64,000 nucleotides of DNA from CAYLMM01 sp964646035 (GTDB lineage Bacteria > Krumholzibacteriota > Krumholzibacteriia > LZORAL124-64-63): assembly GCA_964646035.1 (NCBI GenBank), contig CAZYDJ010000001.1:14806-78805 (forward strand), in the 5' to 3' direction. Positions 44,760 through 53,606 of this stretch are shown here, piece by piece. Below the pieces are notes generated by a model, which saw nothing but the letters and a program-made list of their open reading frames with translations, did no database searches and was not told where the DNA came from. Both the position numbers and the translations under genes were made by a program. Each line of letters begins with the position of its first letter. Positions within the stretch are counted from its first letter, which is position 1.

Positions 44760-44804
44760 GACTGCCTCCTCGTTCTATCTGCGATTGTTCTTCGAATCCA
44801 ATTT

Positions 44805-45800
44805 CTACTCTTTATCCGAAACGGCCTGAGCGGACGATTCATCGACCGGATCGAGCCACCATTGCTGCCAAGCCAAGGCAAAATCCTTCCTCATCCCATC
44901 GAAGCAGGTCGAGGCCAGAACGAAGTCTCCGTTACCGATGGCGCTGACCAGGGCGCCGCCGTCGCGCTCCAGATCGTCCCGCGCCGGCCGCGACCTTTCC
45001 CTGCGGGCCGAGATATCCGCCTCGGCCGTGGCCGCGGTCTCGGATATCCCGTTGTATAGGCTGATGCAGGCGGCCTGGCCGAGAATGAATGCGTGCCCCG
45101 GCAGGGTCTGCTCCAGCCTGACGCCACCGCCGAACAGGGCCGTCGGTCCGGCCTGGATCGCGGCCAAGGCCTTCGGCGGAGCGTTCTTCAAGGGCGAAAT
45201 CGGAGTGCCGCAGAGCAGCACGATCATCAGGGTGCCGACATAGGCCGCCTCGAAACTGAAGCGGGGCCTGGCCATCTGACGCCTGAGCCACTCGCCGGCT
45301 CTATCCACCCAGACGGTCAGGCGGTCCATCGCGACCGTCACGGGCGGAGCTTCCGGAGCCGACGGAATCGTCGCCGCCATGACGCCCAGGGTGAAGTCCT
45401 CGCCGGGATCCAGGTCGCCGAGTTGGATCAGAATCGGGGCCGCCCAGGCCAACGCGTCGGCCAAGGCATCGCAATCGGGGCAATGCTCCAGATGCGCTTT
45501 CAGCAGGGACTGATCGGTCTGCGCCAGGGTCCCGTCCACCATGCCCGGCAGCAGCTGATGGGCCCGGCCGCAGGCGGATCCGGACGTGCGGGCCAGGATC
45601 GCCGCGGTCTGATCCGGGACTTCGGCTGAACCGGCATCGATCCGGCTGCCCAGAGCCGTCGCGAAGAGTTCGCTGCAGTCGGCGCAGGTATCGAGATGGG
45701 ACTCGACCAGCTGCCGGCGCTTCTGGTCCAGGGTCCCGGCCAGCATCGCATCCAACAAGACCTCGCAGTCCCGGCAATCCAATTTCTGGTTCCGGTTCAT
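44805..45800 (-). CDS. Anti-sigma factor with two zinc-finger (ZAS) domains
   Basis: A 331-residue protein. Two anti-sigma zinc domains in tandem have the H-x3-C-x2-C pattern: residues about 9-45 (CRDCEVLL, HLDTCADC) and about 76-112 (CGRAHQLLPGMVDG, HLEHCPDC). A transmembrane helix follows near 190-210 (AAYVGTLMIVLLCG). The extracytoplasmic C-terminus has no domain I recognise. Two zinc domains in one anti-sigma factor are unusual; one may be non-functional for sigma binding. Its start overlaps the sigma stop by four bases. Confidence 0.85.
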   Translation of the reverse strand: MNRNQKLDCRDCEVLLDAMLAGTLDQKRRQLVESHLDTCADCSELFATALGSRIDAGSAEVPDQTAAILARTSGSACGRAHQLLPGMVDGTLAQTDQSLLKAHLEHCPDCDALADALAWAAPILIQLGDLDPGEDFTLGVMAATIPSAPEAPPVTVAMDRLTVWVDRAGEWLRRQMARPRFSFEAAYVGTLMIVLLCGTPISPLKNAPPKALAAIQAGPTALFGGGVRLEQTLPGHAFILGQAACISLYNGISETAATAEADISARRERSRPARDDLERDGGALVSAIGNGDFVLASTCFDGMRKDFALAWQQWWLDPVDESSAQAVSDKE

Positions 45801-46369
45801 ATCGTGGCCTCCATCCTCGATCCGCCGCCGAGATCGATAACCGCCCGGGCCAACTCGATCCGCGCCCGGCTGGAACGCGATTTGGCCGTACCCAAGGGGA
45901 TCTCGAGCATCTCGGATATATCTTCCAGCGCCATTCCCTGCATGTCCTTCAACATGATGATCTCTCGATTTATCGAACTGAGGGATTGCAGCGCCTTGTG
46001 CACGAGCATCCGTTTCGACTCCGATTCCATGATCTGATCCGGCCGCGGGGAACTGTCCGTCAGGCCGATCGCCTCTTCGGCCGGGATGTCCCTGGCCGGG
46101 GGCCGCGCCTTGCGCCGACGCAGATGGTCGAGGCAGGCGTTGCGGGAGAGGCGGATCAACCAGGCCAGGAAACGATCATCATCGCGGCAGCTCTCAAGGC
46201 GCTTGTAGACGCGGACGAATATGTCCTGGGAGATGTCCCGGGCCTCGTCCGGATCGCCGACATAGGTCATGGCGATCCCGAAGACCCGGCCCTGGTGCTG
46301 TCTGACCAGGGCCTCCCAGGCCAGCTCGTCGCCTTTCCTGCAGCGTTTGAGCAATGTGGCCGTTTCCAT
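45797..46369 (-). CDS. RNA polymerase ECF sigma factor
   Basis: A 190-residue protein from ATG 46369 (METATLLKRCRKGD), with AAGGAA five bases upstream; the frame continues to 46585 but that part is leader. Region 2 includes WEALVRQHQGRVFGIAMTYV and DEARDISQDIFVRVYKRL; region 4 includes INREIIMLKDMQGMALEDI and LEIPLGTAKSRSSRARIELA. It would direct transcription of an envelope-type regulon under control of the co-transcribed zinc anti-sigma factor. Confidence 0.92.
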   Translation of the reverse strand: METATLLKRCRKGDELAWEALVRQHQGRVFGIAMTYVGDPDEARDISQDIFVRVYKRLESCRDDDRFLAWLIRLSRNACLDHLRRRKARPPARDIPAEEAIGLTDSSPRPDQIMESESKRMLVHKALQSLSSINREIIMLKDMQGMALEDISEMLEIPLGTAKSRSSRARIELARAVIDLGGGSRMEATI

Positions 46370-46698
46370 CGGATTCCTTCCGATCTGCCGGTTAATCCGT
46401 CGTCGCCTACCGCGGCGGCGGTCTTGGTCTGCCCCAAAGAGACGCAGCGGACCCGCCCCGGGTTCGCCGCCGGGAAAGATTTTTTTCTGATTCCAGACTA
46501 GCATCCCCCCGATCGGCCTGGAAGCGAAGTCCCGGGCAACCTCTCCGGCGCGGACGGCGTAGATGACAAACGGGGGCTTTTTCATCTGATCAGCAATTTC
46601 ATGATAGGATCGGCTGGGGTATCCCCCGCACCGTCAGCGATTCTGAGCGGATCGCCAGCGTTGACGATCCGCCACCGATCGAAGCGAGGAGGGGGACG
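46370..46698. other. Divergent intergenic region
   Basis: This 329-base stretch lies between the leftward ECF sigma gene and the rightward GYD gene. It contains the candidate ECF promoter at 46439-46466. I see no further gene; the upstream continuation of the sigma frame lacks a ribosome site. Confidence 0.5.
46439..46466 (-). promoter_or_regulatory. Candidate ECF-type autoregulated promoter
   Basis: On the minus strand CGAACC (46466-46461), a 16-base spacer and CGTCTC (46444-46439), about 70 bases before the sigma start. The same -10 and a similar -35 precede the ECF gene at 30152. Confidence 0.35.
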
Positions 46699-47004
46699 AT
46701 GCCGATCTTTATCCTGATGACCAAGCTGACTCCCGAGGGGATGGAAAACGGAGGCGAACGCAAGGCCCGCGGCAAGGCCTGGCTCAACAAGGTCCGGAAG
46801 GTCTGCCCCCAGGTGATGTGGATCGCCCATTATTCTCTGCTCGGACGCTACGACTTCATGGACATCTACGAGGCTCCCGACATCGAGACCGCTCATCTGG
46901 TGGCGCTGATATCGCGCTCGGCGGGCGCCTTGTCCGCGGAGAGCTGGCCCGCGATTCCCTACGACGACTACCTGGGCCAGTTGGACAAATTGCCCCACGA
47001 CTAG
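46699..47004 (+). CDS. GYD-domain protein
   Basis: A 101-residue protein with the GYD-domain pattern: IFILMTKLTPEGMEN at the start, a central LGRYDFMDIYEAPD that gives the family its name, and an ETAHLVALISRSAGALSAE helix. GYD proteins are small ferredoxin-like-fold proteins of unknown function. GAGGAGGGG precedes the ATG. It stands alone. Confidence 0.8.
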   Translation: MPIFILMTKLTPEGMENGGERKARGKAWLNKVRKVCPQVMWIAHYSLLGRYDFMDIYEAPDIETAHLVALISRSAGALSAESWPAIPYDDYLGQLDKLPHD

Positions 47005-47070
47005 CTTCGGCGACCCGGGTCCGCCGCCGGGCCCGGGTCGGGCTCATCTTCCGGTAATCCGCCATATCAT

Positions 47071-47099
47071 CTGACTGGAAGCCCGACTTCCCCTATATT
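47071..47099 (+). promoter_or_regulatory. Promoter of the DUF3857 genes
   Basis: CTGACT at 47071-47076, a 17-base spacer and TATATT at 47094-47099, about 67 bases before the ATG at 47166. Confidence 0.45.
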
Positions 47100-47165
47100 C
47101 GTCGGGTCCGGAGCGGGCTGACGCTCCGGCGTCCCGCGCTCCTCATTCCATAGCGAGGTTCGTCA

Positions 47166-49175
47166 ATGAGTTTCCGGTTCATGATCCGATGCCTGGGCTT
47201 CGTGGCGCTGCTGGCCGCGACGCCGTGTCCGGCTTCCCCGCCCGCCGCGGCGGACGACGCTCAAGCAGTAATCGATCTGATCGCGGCCGCCGGCGACGCG
47301 GCCGATCATCCCGAGGCGAACTCGGTGGTCGTATTCGATCGCACCGACGTGACGATGGAGGACTCCGGATTGTCCCACGTCACCAATCATGTCCTGACCA
47401 AGATCCTGACGCCGGACGGGGCCATCGACCAGTCCTGCCAGTATTTCGAGTACGACCCGGCCACCCAGCTGATCGAGCTGCGCCGGGTGGCGGTGTATCG
47501 CCGCGACGGCGTCGTGGACGAGATAGACGCCTCGCAGCTGGTGGACGTGACCGCTCCGGCCCATGCGATCTACTGGGGGATGCACATGGTCGCGGTCGAG
47601 GTGCCGAATCTCGGGGTCGGCGACGCGGTCGAGGTCGAAACCTATCGCAAAGGCTTCCAGATAGCCTATCTGGGTGAAGACGAGGCCGCGCAGGACGAAT
47701 CGAAATACATCCCGCCCATGGCCGGTCATTTCTATGATGTCGTGCTCTTCCAGGGCGGCTCTCCCATCGTCGAGAAGACCTATACCCTGCGCACTCCCCT
47801 GGACAAGCCGGTGCAGTACTCGTCGTACAACGGCGATGTGTCGGCCTCCCAGACCTACGACGACGAGAATTTCACCTACGTCTTCGCCAAGCGGGACGTG
47901 CCCGCGGCCCCGCACGAGTGGCGGCGGGCGGCGCTGACGGACATCGCGCCCAAGGTCGTGCTGGCCACGGTCCAGGACTGGCAGGAGAAATCGCGCTGGT
48001 TCTTCGCGACCAACGACTGGGTCTTCGCCGACAACGCGGATATCAAGGCCAAGGTGCGGGAGCTGGTCGACGGGCTGGACTCGGATGACGAACGGGTGGC
48101 GGCGATCAATCACTGGGTGGCCCAGAACATCCGCTACTGCGGCCTGAACATGGGCGAAGGCGAGGGCTACACGATCCATCCCGGCGAGATGATCTTCCGC
48201 GAGCGCAGCGGGGTATGCAAGGACATCGCCGGCATGACGATCACGATGCTGCGCAGCGCCGGCTACGAGGTTTATCCCGCCATGACGATGGCCGGAGCCA
48301 GGGTCGAAGCGATCCCGGCCGACCAGTTCAACCACTGCGTGGCCGCCATGCGCCTCGACGACGGTTCCTTCCGGATGCTCGATCCGACCTGGATCCCCTT
48401 CTCCCGCTACGACTGGTCGCGGGCCGAGGGCGAACAGCATTATGTGATCGGCACGCCGGAGGGCGAGACCTTGACCACGACTCCGGTCTACGGCCCCGAT
48501 CATAACCGGGCCGAATTCGTGATCCGCGGCGGGATCGATGAGAACGGCGACCTCACCGGCCGGATCTCGATCAAGGGAGACGGCTACATCGACACCCGCA
48601 TCCGCAGGGCCAAGGGCTCGGCCGCGATCTCCACGGTCGTTCCCGCCCTCGAGCGCTGGTTGTCCTCCCTCTCGGCCGGAGCCGAACTGGTCTCCTGCGA
48701 ATTCGGCGATCCCGCCGATTTCTCCCGCACCTGCGGGCTCGAACTGGAATTCCGCGCTCCCGGTTACGCCATGGTCGGCCGCCGGACAGCCACCTGGCTG
48801 CCGGTTGCGCCGAGTCTGATCCTGGCCAACTACGCCGGCACATCCCGATTCCCGGATCGCGATCTGCCCGAGGAGCGCGAGACGCCGGCCATGCTCTGGT
48901 TCTCTTCCTCATGGGATGTGGACGAACTTATTTCACCGCCCCGGGGATATAGCGCCGAGTCGCCTGACGGATCCTGGACCGCCGGCGAGGCCGGCGACGC
49001 GGCCTGGTGCGATCTGGACTGCAAGGCGGGACGGGGCGGGATTCGTCTCGACGGCGAATTGGCCGTCCGCGACCGCATCGTTCAGCCCGCCGACTGGCCC
49101 GAGTTCCGTGCCACCGTCGAGACCCTGCGCGAACTGGGCGGGACCAGGTTGGTCGCCCGCCGGAAGGGGCAATGA
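47166..49175 (+). CDS. Secreted DUF3857 and transglutaminase-like protein
   Basis: A 669-residue protein with a signal peptide ending around CPASPPAAA. Residues about 60-250 form a DUF3857 domain (LSHVTNHVLTKILTPDG, VEVPNLGVGDAVEVETY). Residues about 300-420 form a transglutaminase-like papain fold with an intact triad: Cys351 in SGVCKDIAGM, His390 in QFNHCVAAM, Asp406 in MLDPTWIPF. The C-terminus is beta-rich. Such proteins occur in FCB lineages; the substrate is unknown but is presumably peptide or protein in the periplasm. It overlaps a paralogue downstream by a few bases. Confidence 0.85.
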   Translation: MSFRFMIRCLGFVALLAATPCPASPPAAADDAQAVIDLIAAAGDAADHPEANSVVVFDRTDVTMEDSGLSHVTNHVLTKILTPDGAIDQSCQYFEYDPATQLIELRRVAVYRRDGVVDEIDASQLVDVTAPAHAIYWGMHMVAVEVPNLGVGDAVEVETYRKGFQIAYLGEDEAAQDESKYIPPMAGHFYDVVLFQGGSPIVEKTYTLRTPLDKPVQYSSYNGDVSASQTYDDENFTYVFAKRDVPAAPHEWRRAALTDIAPKVVLATVQDWQEKSRWFFATNDWVFADNADIKAKVRELVDGLDSDDERVAAINHWVAQNIRYCGLNMGEGEGYTIHPGEMIFRERSGVCKDIAGMTITMLRSAGYEVYPAMTMAGARVEAIPADQFNHCVAAMRLDDGSFRMLDPTWIPFSRYDWSRAEGEQHYVIGTPEGETLTTTPVYGPDHNRAEFVIRGGIDENGDLTGRISIKGDGYIDTRIRRAKGSAAISTVVPALERWLSSLSAGAELVSCEFGDPADFSRTCGLELEFRAPGYAMVGRRTATWLPVAPSLILANYAGTSRFPDRDLPEERETPAMLWFSSSWDVDELISPPRGYSAESPDGSWTAGEAGDAAWCDLDCKAGRGGIRLDGELAVRDRIVQPADWPEFRATVETLRELGGTRLVARRKGQ

Positions 49176-49177
49176 TC

Positions 49178-51079
49178 ATGAAACGAACGAGCATCTTGTT
49201 CTGCAGCCTGATTCTGCTGTTCTGCGCCGTGTCCGCCCCGGCGACCGCCGTCGACACCGTGGATCTGATCGCCGCCGCCCCCTCGGCCGCGGATCATCCC
49301 GGCAGCGACGCGATCGTGCTTCTCGAGGAGGTCGGCTACGAAGTTGACGCCGGGGGACTGATGACGCACCGGGTGCGCACCGTGACCAAGCTGCTGACCG
49401 ACTGGTCGGTGAGAAACCTCACCGATCCCCGCATCGACTGGGATTCATCGCGCCAGGAACTGATCATCCATACGGCCAGATCCTTCATGCGCGACGGCTC
49501 CGAGGTCCCGACTCCGGAAAACGGATTCAACGAGGTGACCGCGGACGCCGTCCGGAAATTCGCTTCCGGGCTTTCGTACCGGGAAATGGTCGTCAGCCAT
49601 GTCGGCGCCGAAATCGACGGCGTGATCGAGTTGGACTATGAGATCCGCGATCTGCGCCCCGGCCCCCTGCCGGCCGGCGGCAAGGAGGAACTGGCCGGTC
49701 CCTGGCCCATCCTGCGCAAGACGGTGACCGTGAACGCAGTCTCCGGAGCCTCCGCCGAGATCGCCGGCGCCGGATTGCTGCAGAATCCGCCGGTCGTGAC
49801 GGAATCCGCGGCCGATGACCACGTCTCGGTCTGGACCGTGAGCGACGTTCCCGCTTTCCCGCTCGACGGCTCCAACGACCGCCGCGGCGATCTCAGGCCG
49901 GCCTTGTATTTCTCCACCGTGGGCGATTGGCGCGAGCTTGCCCTGCGGATGCGGATCCTGGGCGACCAGGCCGTGGTCGCGGACGGTTTGCTGCAGAGTT
50001 GGGTGGACCATCCGTTGAACGACGCAGGCGAATCCTCGCCCGACCTCTCGCCGCTCGACACCGTGCAGCGGATTGCGGATCTGGTCGGCAACCGTATCCG
50101 GACCGTGCGTCCGGAGCCGGATTGGAGCAGGCCTCCTCGCGCCACGACCGCGGTTTTCGCCGGTCTGAAGGGCACACCGTGGGAGAAGGCGGTCCTGGCC
50201 GAATCCCTGCTGAAAGCAGCCGGGTTATCGGCGGAGATCGGCTTCTTCGGCCCCGGCCTCGGCTTCCCGGTCGACGCCGCCACGCAGCATGCGTTCACGG
50301 ATGTGCGCGTGGCCGTTCGCGTCGATGACCGCAACTGGTGGCTGGATCCCGATTCCGGCCGCTCCTTCCCCGGCCGCTGCGATCTGGTGGGCCGAACCGG
50401 GTTCTTCCTCGAGGATTCAACCGCGGCCTTCCGACGCTACATAGTGTCGGGACTGCCCGGCGGTTCCGACCTTCTGGTGGATATCGAAGCCGCAACTGAC
50501 GAAGACTGGCGAGCGGAAGTGGAATTCGAGGCCGGCGGCGCCCTGTGGGAGATGGATCCCGACGACACCCCCGACAGTCTTGCCGAGCGTCTGGCCGGCG
50601 ACTTGCTGGCCGAAGCCGTGGTCGAAAATCTGGAAATCCTGGATTGGTCGCCGTTCAAGGTCCATCTGCGCTTCTCCGCGACCGGATCGCCGCCCGCGGT
50701 CGAGAACGGCCTGATCGTGATCGATGTGCCACGGCCGCCCATCGTCGTCGCCGACGTTCTGCCACCAGGGTTCCGGGCCAACGCCTCCCGGCGGTCGGCG
50801 GATCTGCTGATCGACCTCGATCTGGTCGAAAACGTCCGGCTGCGATTGAGTCCGTCCCCGGGAATGCTCATCGACCACCTGCCGGCCGCCGCCGATCTCG
50901 TTTTCGGCGACAACCGGCTCCGGATCGACAGCAGCGAGCAGGACGGCGTTGTCGTCATCGAAAGAAGCCTGGCCATCGCGGCCGGCAGGGTTCCCGCGAC
51001 CGATCATCAGGCGTTCCGCAGCCTGGTCGCAGCCGCAGAGAGGCCGGATTCCCGGTCCCTGGTACTGAGCGCCGAGTAG
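49178..51079 (+). CDS. Secreted DUF3857-like paralogue with degenerate transglutaminase site
   Basis: The start is ATG 49178 (MKRTSILFCSLIL), nine bases after AAGGGG; an ATG at 49172 overlaps the upstream stop but is too close to that site. The product has 633 residues. The order repeats the preceding gene (VDLIAAAPSAADHPGSDAIVL matches VIDLIAAAGDAADHP). The transglutaminase motif that should read CKD is TPWEKAVLAESLLKAAG, with no cysteine, although QHAFTDVRV and LDPDSG keep the His and Asp. It is therefore probably inactive as an enzyme and may act as a partner of the active copy. It is followed at 13 bases by an ABC-F gene. Confidence 0.8.
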   Translation: MKRTSILFCSLILLFCAVSAPATAVDTVDLIAAAPSAADHPGSDAIVLLEEVGYEVDAGGLMTHRVRTVTKLLTDWSVRNLTDPRIDWDSSRQELIIHTARSFMRDGSEVPTPENGFNEVTADAVRKFASGLSYREMVVSHVGAEIDGVIELDYEIRDLRPGPLPAGGKEELAGPWPILRKTVTVNAVSGASAEIAGAGLLQNPPVVTESAADDHVSVWTVSDVPAFPLDGSNDRRGDLRPALYFSTVGDWRELALRMRILGDQAVVADGLLQSWVDHPLNDAGESSPDLSPLDTVQRIADLVGNRIRTVRPEPDWSRPPRATTAVFAGLKGTPWEKAVLAESLLKAAGLSAEIGFFGPGLGFPVDAATQHAFTDVRVAVRVDDRNWWLDPDSGRSFPGRCDLVGRTGFFLEDSTAAFRRYIVSGLPGGSDLLVDIEAATDEDWRAEVEFEAGGALWEMDPDDTPDSLAERLAGDLLAEAVVENLEILDWSPFKVHLRFSATGSPPAVENGLIVIDVPRPPIVVADVLPPGFRANASRRSADLLIDLDLVENVRLRLSPSPGMLIDHLPAAADLVFGDNRLRIDSSEQDGVVVIERSLAIAAGRVPATDHQAFRSLVAAAERPDSRSLVLSAE

Positions 51080-51092
51080 AGCCCGGAGGTCG

Positions 51093-52898
51093 ATGTTGGC
51101 ATTGCTGACCCTGAAGGATATCAGTCTCGCCCTGGGCGGACCGCACCTCATGGCGGGTGTCGATCTGCGCATCGAGAAAGGTGAACGAATCTGCCTGATC
51201 GGCCGTAACGGCGAGGGCAAGACCACCTTGTTGAGACTGATGGGCGGCGAATTATCTCCCGACTCGGGCGAGATGATCCGCCTGCCGGGCATGAGGGTTG
51301 CCACGCTGCCGCAATCGGTTCCCGCGGACCGTTCGGGATCCGCCCTGGACGTTGCGCGGGAGCCCGGCCCCGATGTCGCCCCCGACGGCGATGCGCCGGC
51401 GGAACACGTCGCAACCCGCACGTTGACCATGCTCGGCATGGATCCCACCGCCGATTTTTCGTCCCTTTCCACCGGCGGCCGCCGTCGCGTCCTGCTGGCC
51501 GGGGCCCTGGCCCGCGAACCGGATCTGCTGCTGCTCGACGAACCAACCAACCACCTGGACATCGCTGCGATATCCTGGCTCGAGGATCATCTGGCCCGGT
51601 CCCATTCCACGATGATGTTCGTGACCCACGACCGGGCCATGGTCCGCCGCCTCGCCACGCGCATCCTGGAACTGGATCGAGGGCGGCTCTTCGACTGGCC
51701 GTCCGACTACGACACCTTCGTCAAGCGTCGGGACGAAGCTCTCGAAGCCGAGGCCTCGGCCAACGCCGAGTTCGACAAGCGCCTGGCCCGCGAGGAAGTC
51801 TGGATCCGACGCGGAGTCCGCGAGAGACGCACCCGCAACGAGGGCCGTGTCCGTCGTCTGCAGGAGATGCGCGAGATCCACGGAAGCCGCCGCAATGTTC
51901 CCGGGCGCGTCAGGATGAAGGCGGAGGAATCGGGCCGCTCCGGCAAGCGGGTCATCGAGGCCCGCGGCGTCGATTTCGCCTGGGGCGACAACCGTATAAT
52001 CAGGGATCTGGACATCGATGTCATGCGCGGCGACCGCGTGGGCATCATCGGACCGAACGGTTCCGGCAAGACGACGCTGCTGCGCCTGTTGCTGGGCGAA
52101 ATCGTCCCCGATCACGGAGAAATCAAATTGGGCACGGGCCTGCGGGAGGCCTATTTCGACCAGCGCCGGGAGGTTCTCGACGAGAACGCCACAGTGCGCG
52201 AAAACGTGGCCGACGGAGCGGATACGATGCACCTCGGCAGCGGCGACCGCCACGTCATGAGCTACCTGCAGGATTTCCTCTTCACACCCGACAGGGCCCA
52301 CGCCCCGATCACCGCCCTTTCCGGCGGTGAGCGCAACCGTCTGCTGCTGGCCCGCATCTTCGCCAAGCCGTCGAACCTGATGGTCCTCGACGAGCCGACC
52401 AATGATCTGGATATCGAAACCCTGGAACTGCTCGAGGAACTGCTGCTGGATTATAACGGCACGGTTCTGGTGGTGAGCCACGACCGCGCCTTTCTGGACA
52501 ACGTCGTGACCAGCACGCTGGCTCTGGAGGGAGACGGCAGGGTAGTCGAATACGCCGGCGGCCACAGCGATTGGGAACGTGTCCGGGCCGCGGCGGCCTC
52601 CGGACGGGAGCCGCGTCGCCGCGAAGGCGGCGGCGGCAGGAAACGGCCCGACCGCCGGCCCAAGGACCTGACCTGGAAGGAAGAACGGGAGTTGGAAACT
52701 CTCCCCGGCCGGATCGAGGACCTGGAGCTCGAACTGTCCGGCCTGCAGCAGGAACTGTCCGATCCGGAACTCTATCGCAAGGAAGGCTCTTTCGTTGCCG
52801 CCCGGAAGGCCGAATTGGCCGCCAAGGAAGCGGATCTGGCTTCGACGTACGCCCGCTGGGAGGAATTGGAATCGAAGCGCGACCTGCTCCGGGAATGA
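51093..52898 (+). CDS. ABC-F family ATPase, Uup-like
   Basis: A 601-residue soluble protein with two ABC domains. The first has Walker A GRNGEGKTT, signature LSTGGRRRVLLAGAL and Walker B LLLLDEPTNHLD. The second has GPNGSGKTT, LSGGERNRLLLAR and LMVLDEPTNDLD. A charged interdomain linker (about 235-280) and a C-terminal coiled coil (WKEERELETLPGRIEDLE onward) match Uup/EttA-type factors that act on ribosomes or DNA. There are no membrane segments. GGAGG lies four bases before the ATG. Confidence 0.93.
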   Translation: MLALLTLKDISLALGGPHLMAGVDLRIEKGERICLIGRNGEGKTTLLRLMGGELSPDSGEMIRLPGMRVATLPQSVPADRSGSALDVAREPGPDVAPDGDAPAEHVATRTLTMLGMDPTADFSSLSTGGRRRVLLAGALAREPDLLLLDEPTNHLDIAAISWLEDHLARSHSTMMFVTHDRAMVRRLATRILELDRGRLFDWPSDYDTFVKRRDEALEAEASANAEFDKRLAREEVWIRRGVRERRTRNEGRVRRLQEMREIHGSRRNVPGRVRMKAEESGRSGKRVIEARGVDFAWGDNRIIRDLDIDVMRGDRVGIIGPNGSGKTTLLRLLLGEIVPDHGEIKLGTGLREAYFDQRREVLDENATVRENVADGADTMHLGSGDRHVMSYLQDFLFTPDRAHAPITALSGGERNRLLLARIFAKPSNLMVLDEPTNDLDIETLELLEELLLDYNGTVLVVSHDRAFLDNVVTSTLALEGDGRVVEYAGGHSDWERVRAAAASGREPRRREGGGGRKRPDRRPKDLTWKEERELETLPGRIEDLELELSGLQQELSDPELYRKEGSFVAARKAELAAKEADLASTYARWEELESKRDLLRE

Positions 52899-52988
52899 TC
52901 GCTGCGTATTGACGCTCTCCCCGATCGTGTTTTTCCTGGGTCCGTCCCGAACAAGGTCAAAAGCGAATTCAATGCCGGAGGTTCCTTA

Positions 52989-53606
52989 ATGGATGTCACC
53001 ACCGCCATCAATACACGCCGGGCAGTGAAGCACTTCGATCCCGACCATCGGATGAGCCAAGAGCAGACCGATCGGATCCTCTCGCTGGCCATGCTCTCGC
53101 CGACCGCCTTCAACATCCAGAACTGGCGCTTCGTAGTCGTGAAGGATCCCGAACTGCGCGGCCGGATCCGGGAGAAGTCCTTCAATCAGGCCCAGGTCAC
53201 CGACGCGTCGCTGCTGGTGGTCATGTGCGCCGATCTGCGTTCCTGGGACAAGGATCCCGACCGTTACTGGTGCAACGCCCCCGACGATGTCCGCTGCCAA
53301 CTCGTCGGCATGCTGCGCGGTTTCTACAAGGACAACGAGCAACTCCAGCGTGACGAGGCCATGCGCTCCTGCGGCTTGGCCGCGATGACCCTGATGCTCG
53401 CCGCCCGCGAGATGGGATATGATTCCTGTCCGATGGACGGTTTCGATTTCGACGCCGTCGGAGAATTGATCGGCCTGCCCGAAGATCACGTCATCTCGAT
53501 GTTCGTCGCCATCGGCAAAGCGCTGCAGCCGGCCCGGGAACGGCCCGGACAATTGCCGGCGGCAGAAGTGGTCATCAGCGACGGTTTCCCGGCGGAGGCG
53601 GAATGA
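52989..53606 (+). CDS. Nitroreductase-family flavoprotein
   Basis: A 205-residue FMN-dependent nitroreductase-like protein: N-terminal TRRAVKHFDPDHRM with the FMN-binding Arg, LSPTAFNIQNWRFVVV for flavin contact, a central helix with CGLAAMTLMLAAREMG, and the C-terminal VISMFVAIGKA. It reduces quinones, nitro compounds or similar with NAD(P)H; the true substrate is unknown. GGAGG precedes the ATG. Its stop overlaps the PLP gene by four bases. Confidence 0.88.
   Translation: MDVTTAINTRRAVKHFDPDHRMSQEQTDRILSLAMLSPTAFNIQNWRFVVVKDPELRGRIREKSFNQAQVTDASLLVVMCADLRSWDKDPDRYWCNAPDDVRCQLVGMLRGFYKDNEQLQRDEAMRSCGLAAMTLMLAAREMGYDSCPMDGFDFDAVGELIGLPEDHVISMFVAIGKALQPARERPGQLPAAEVVISDGFPAEAE

Noticed and set aside
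52915..52937. TTGACG upstream of the nitroreductase gene as a promoter
   Set aside because: The partner at the right spacing (TTTCCT) is too poor to support it.
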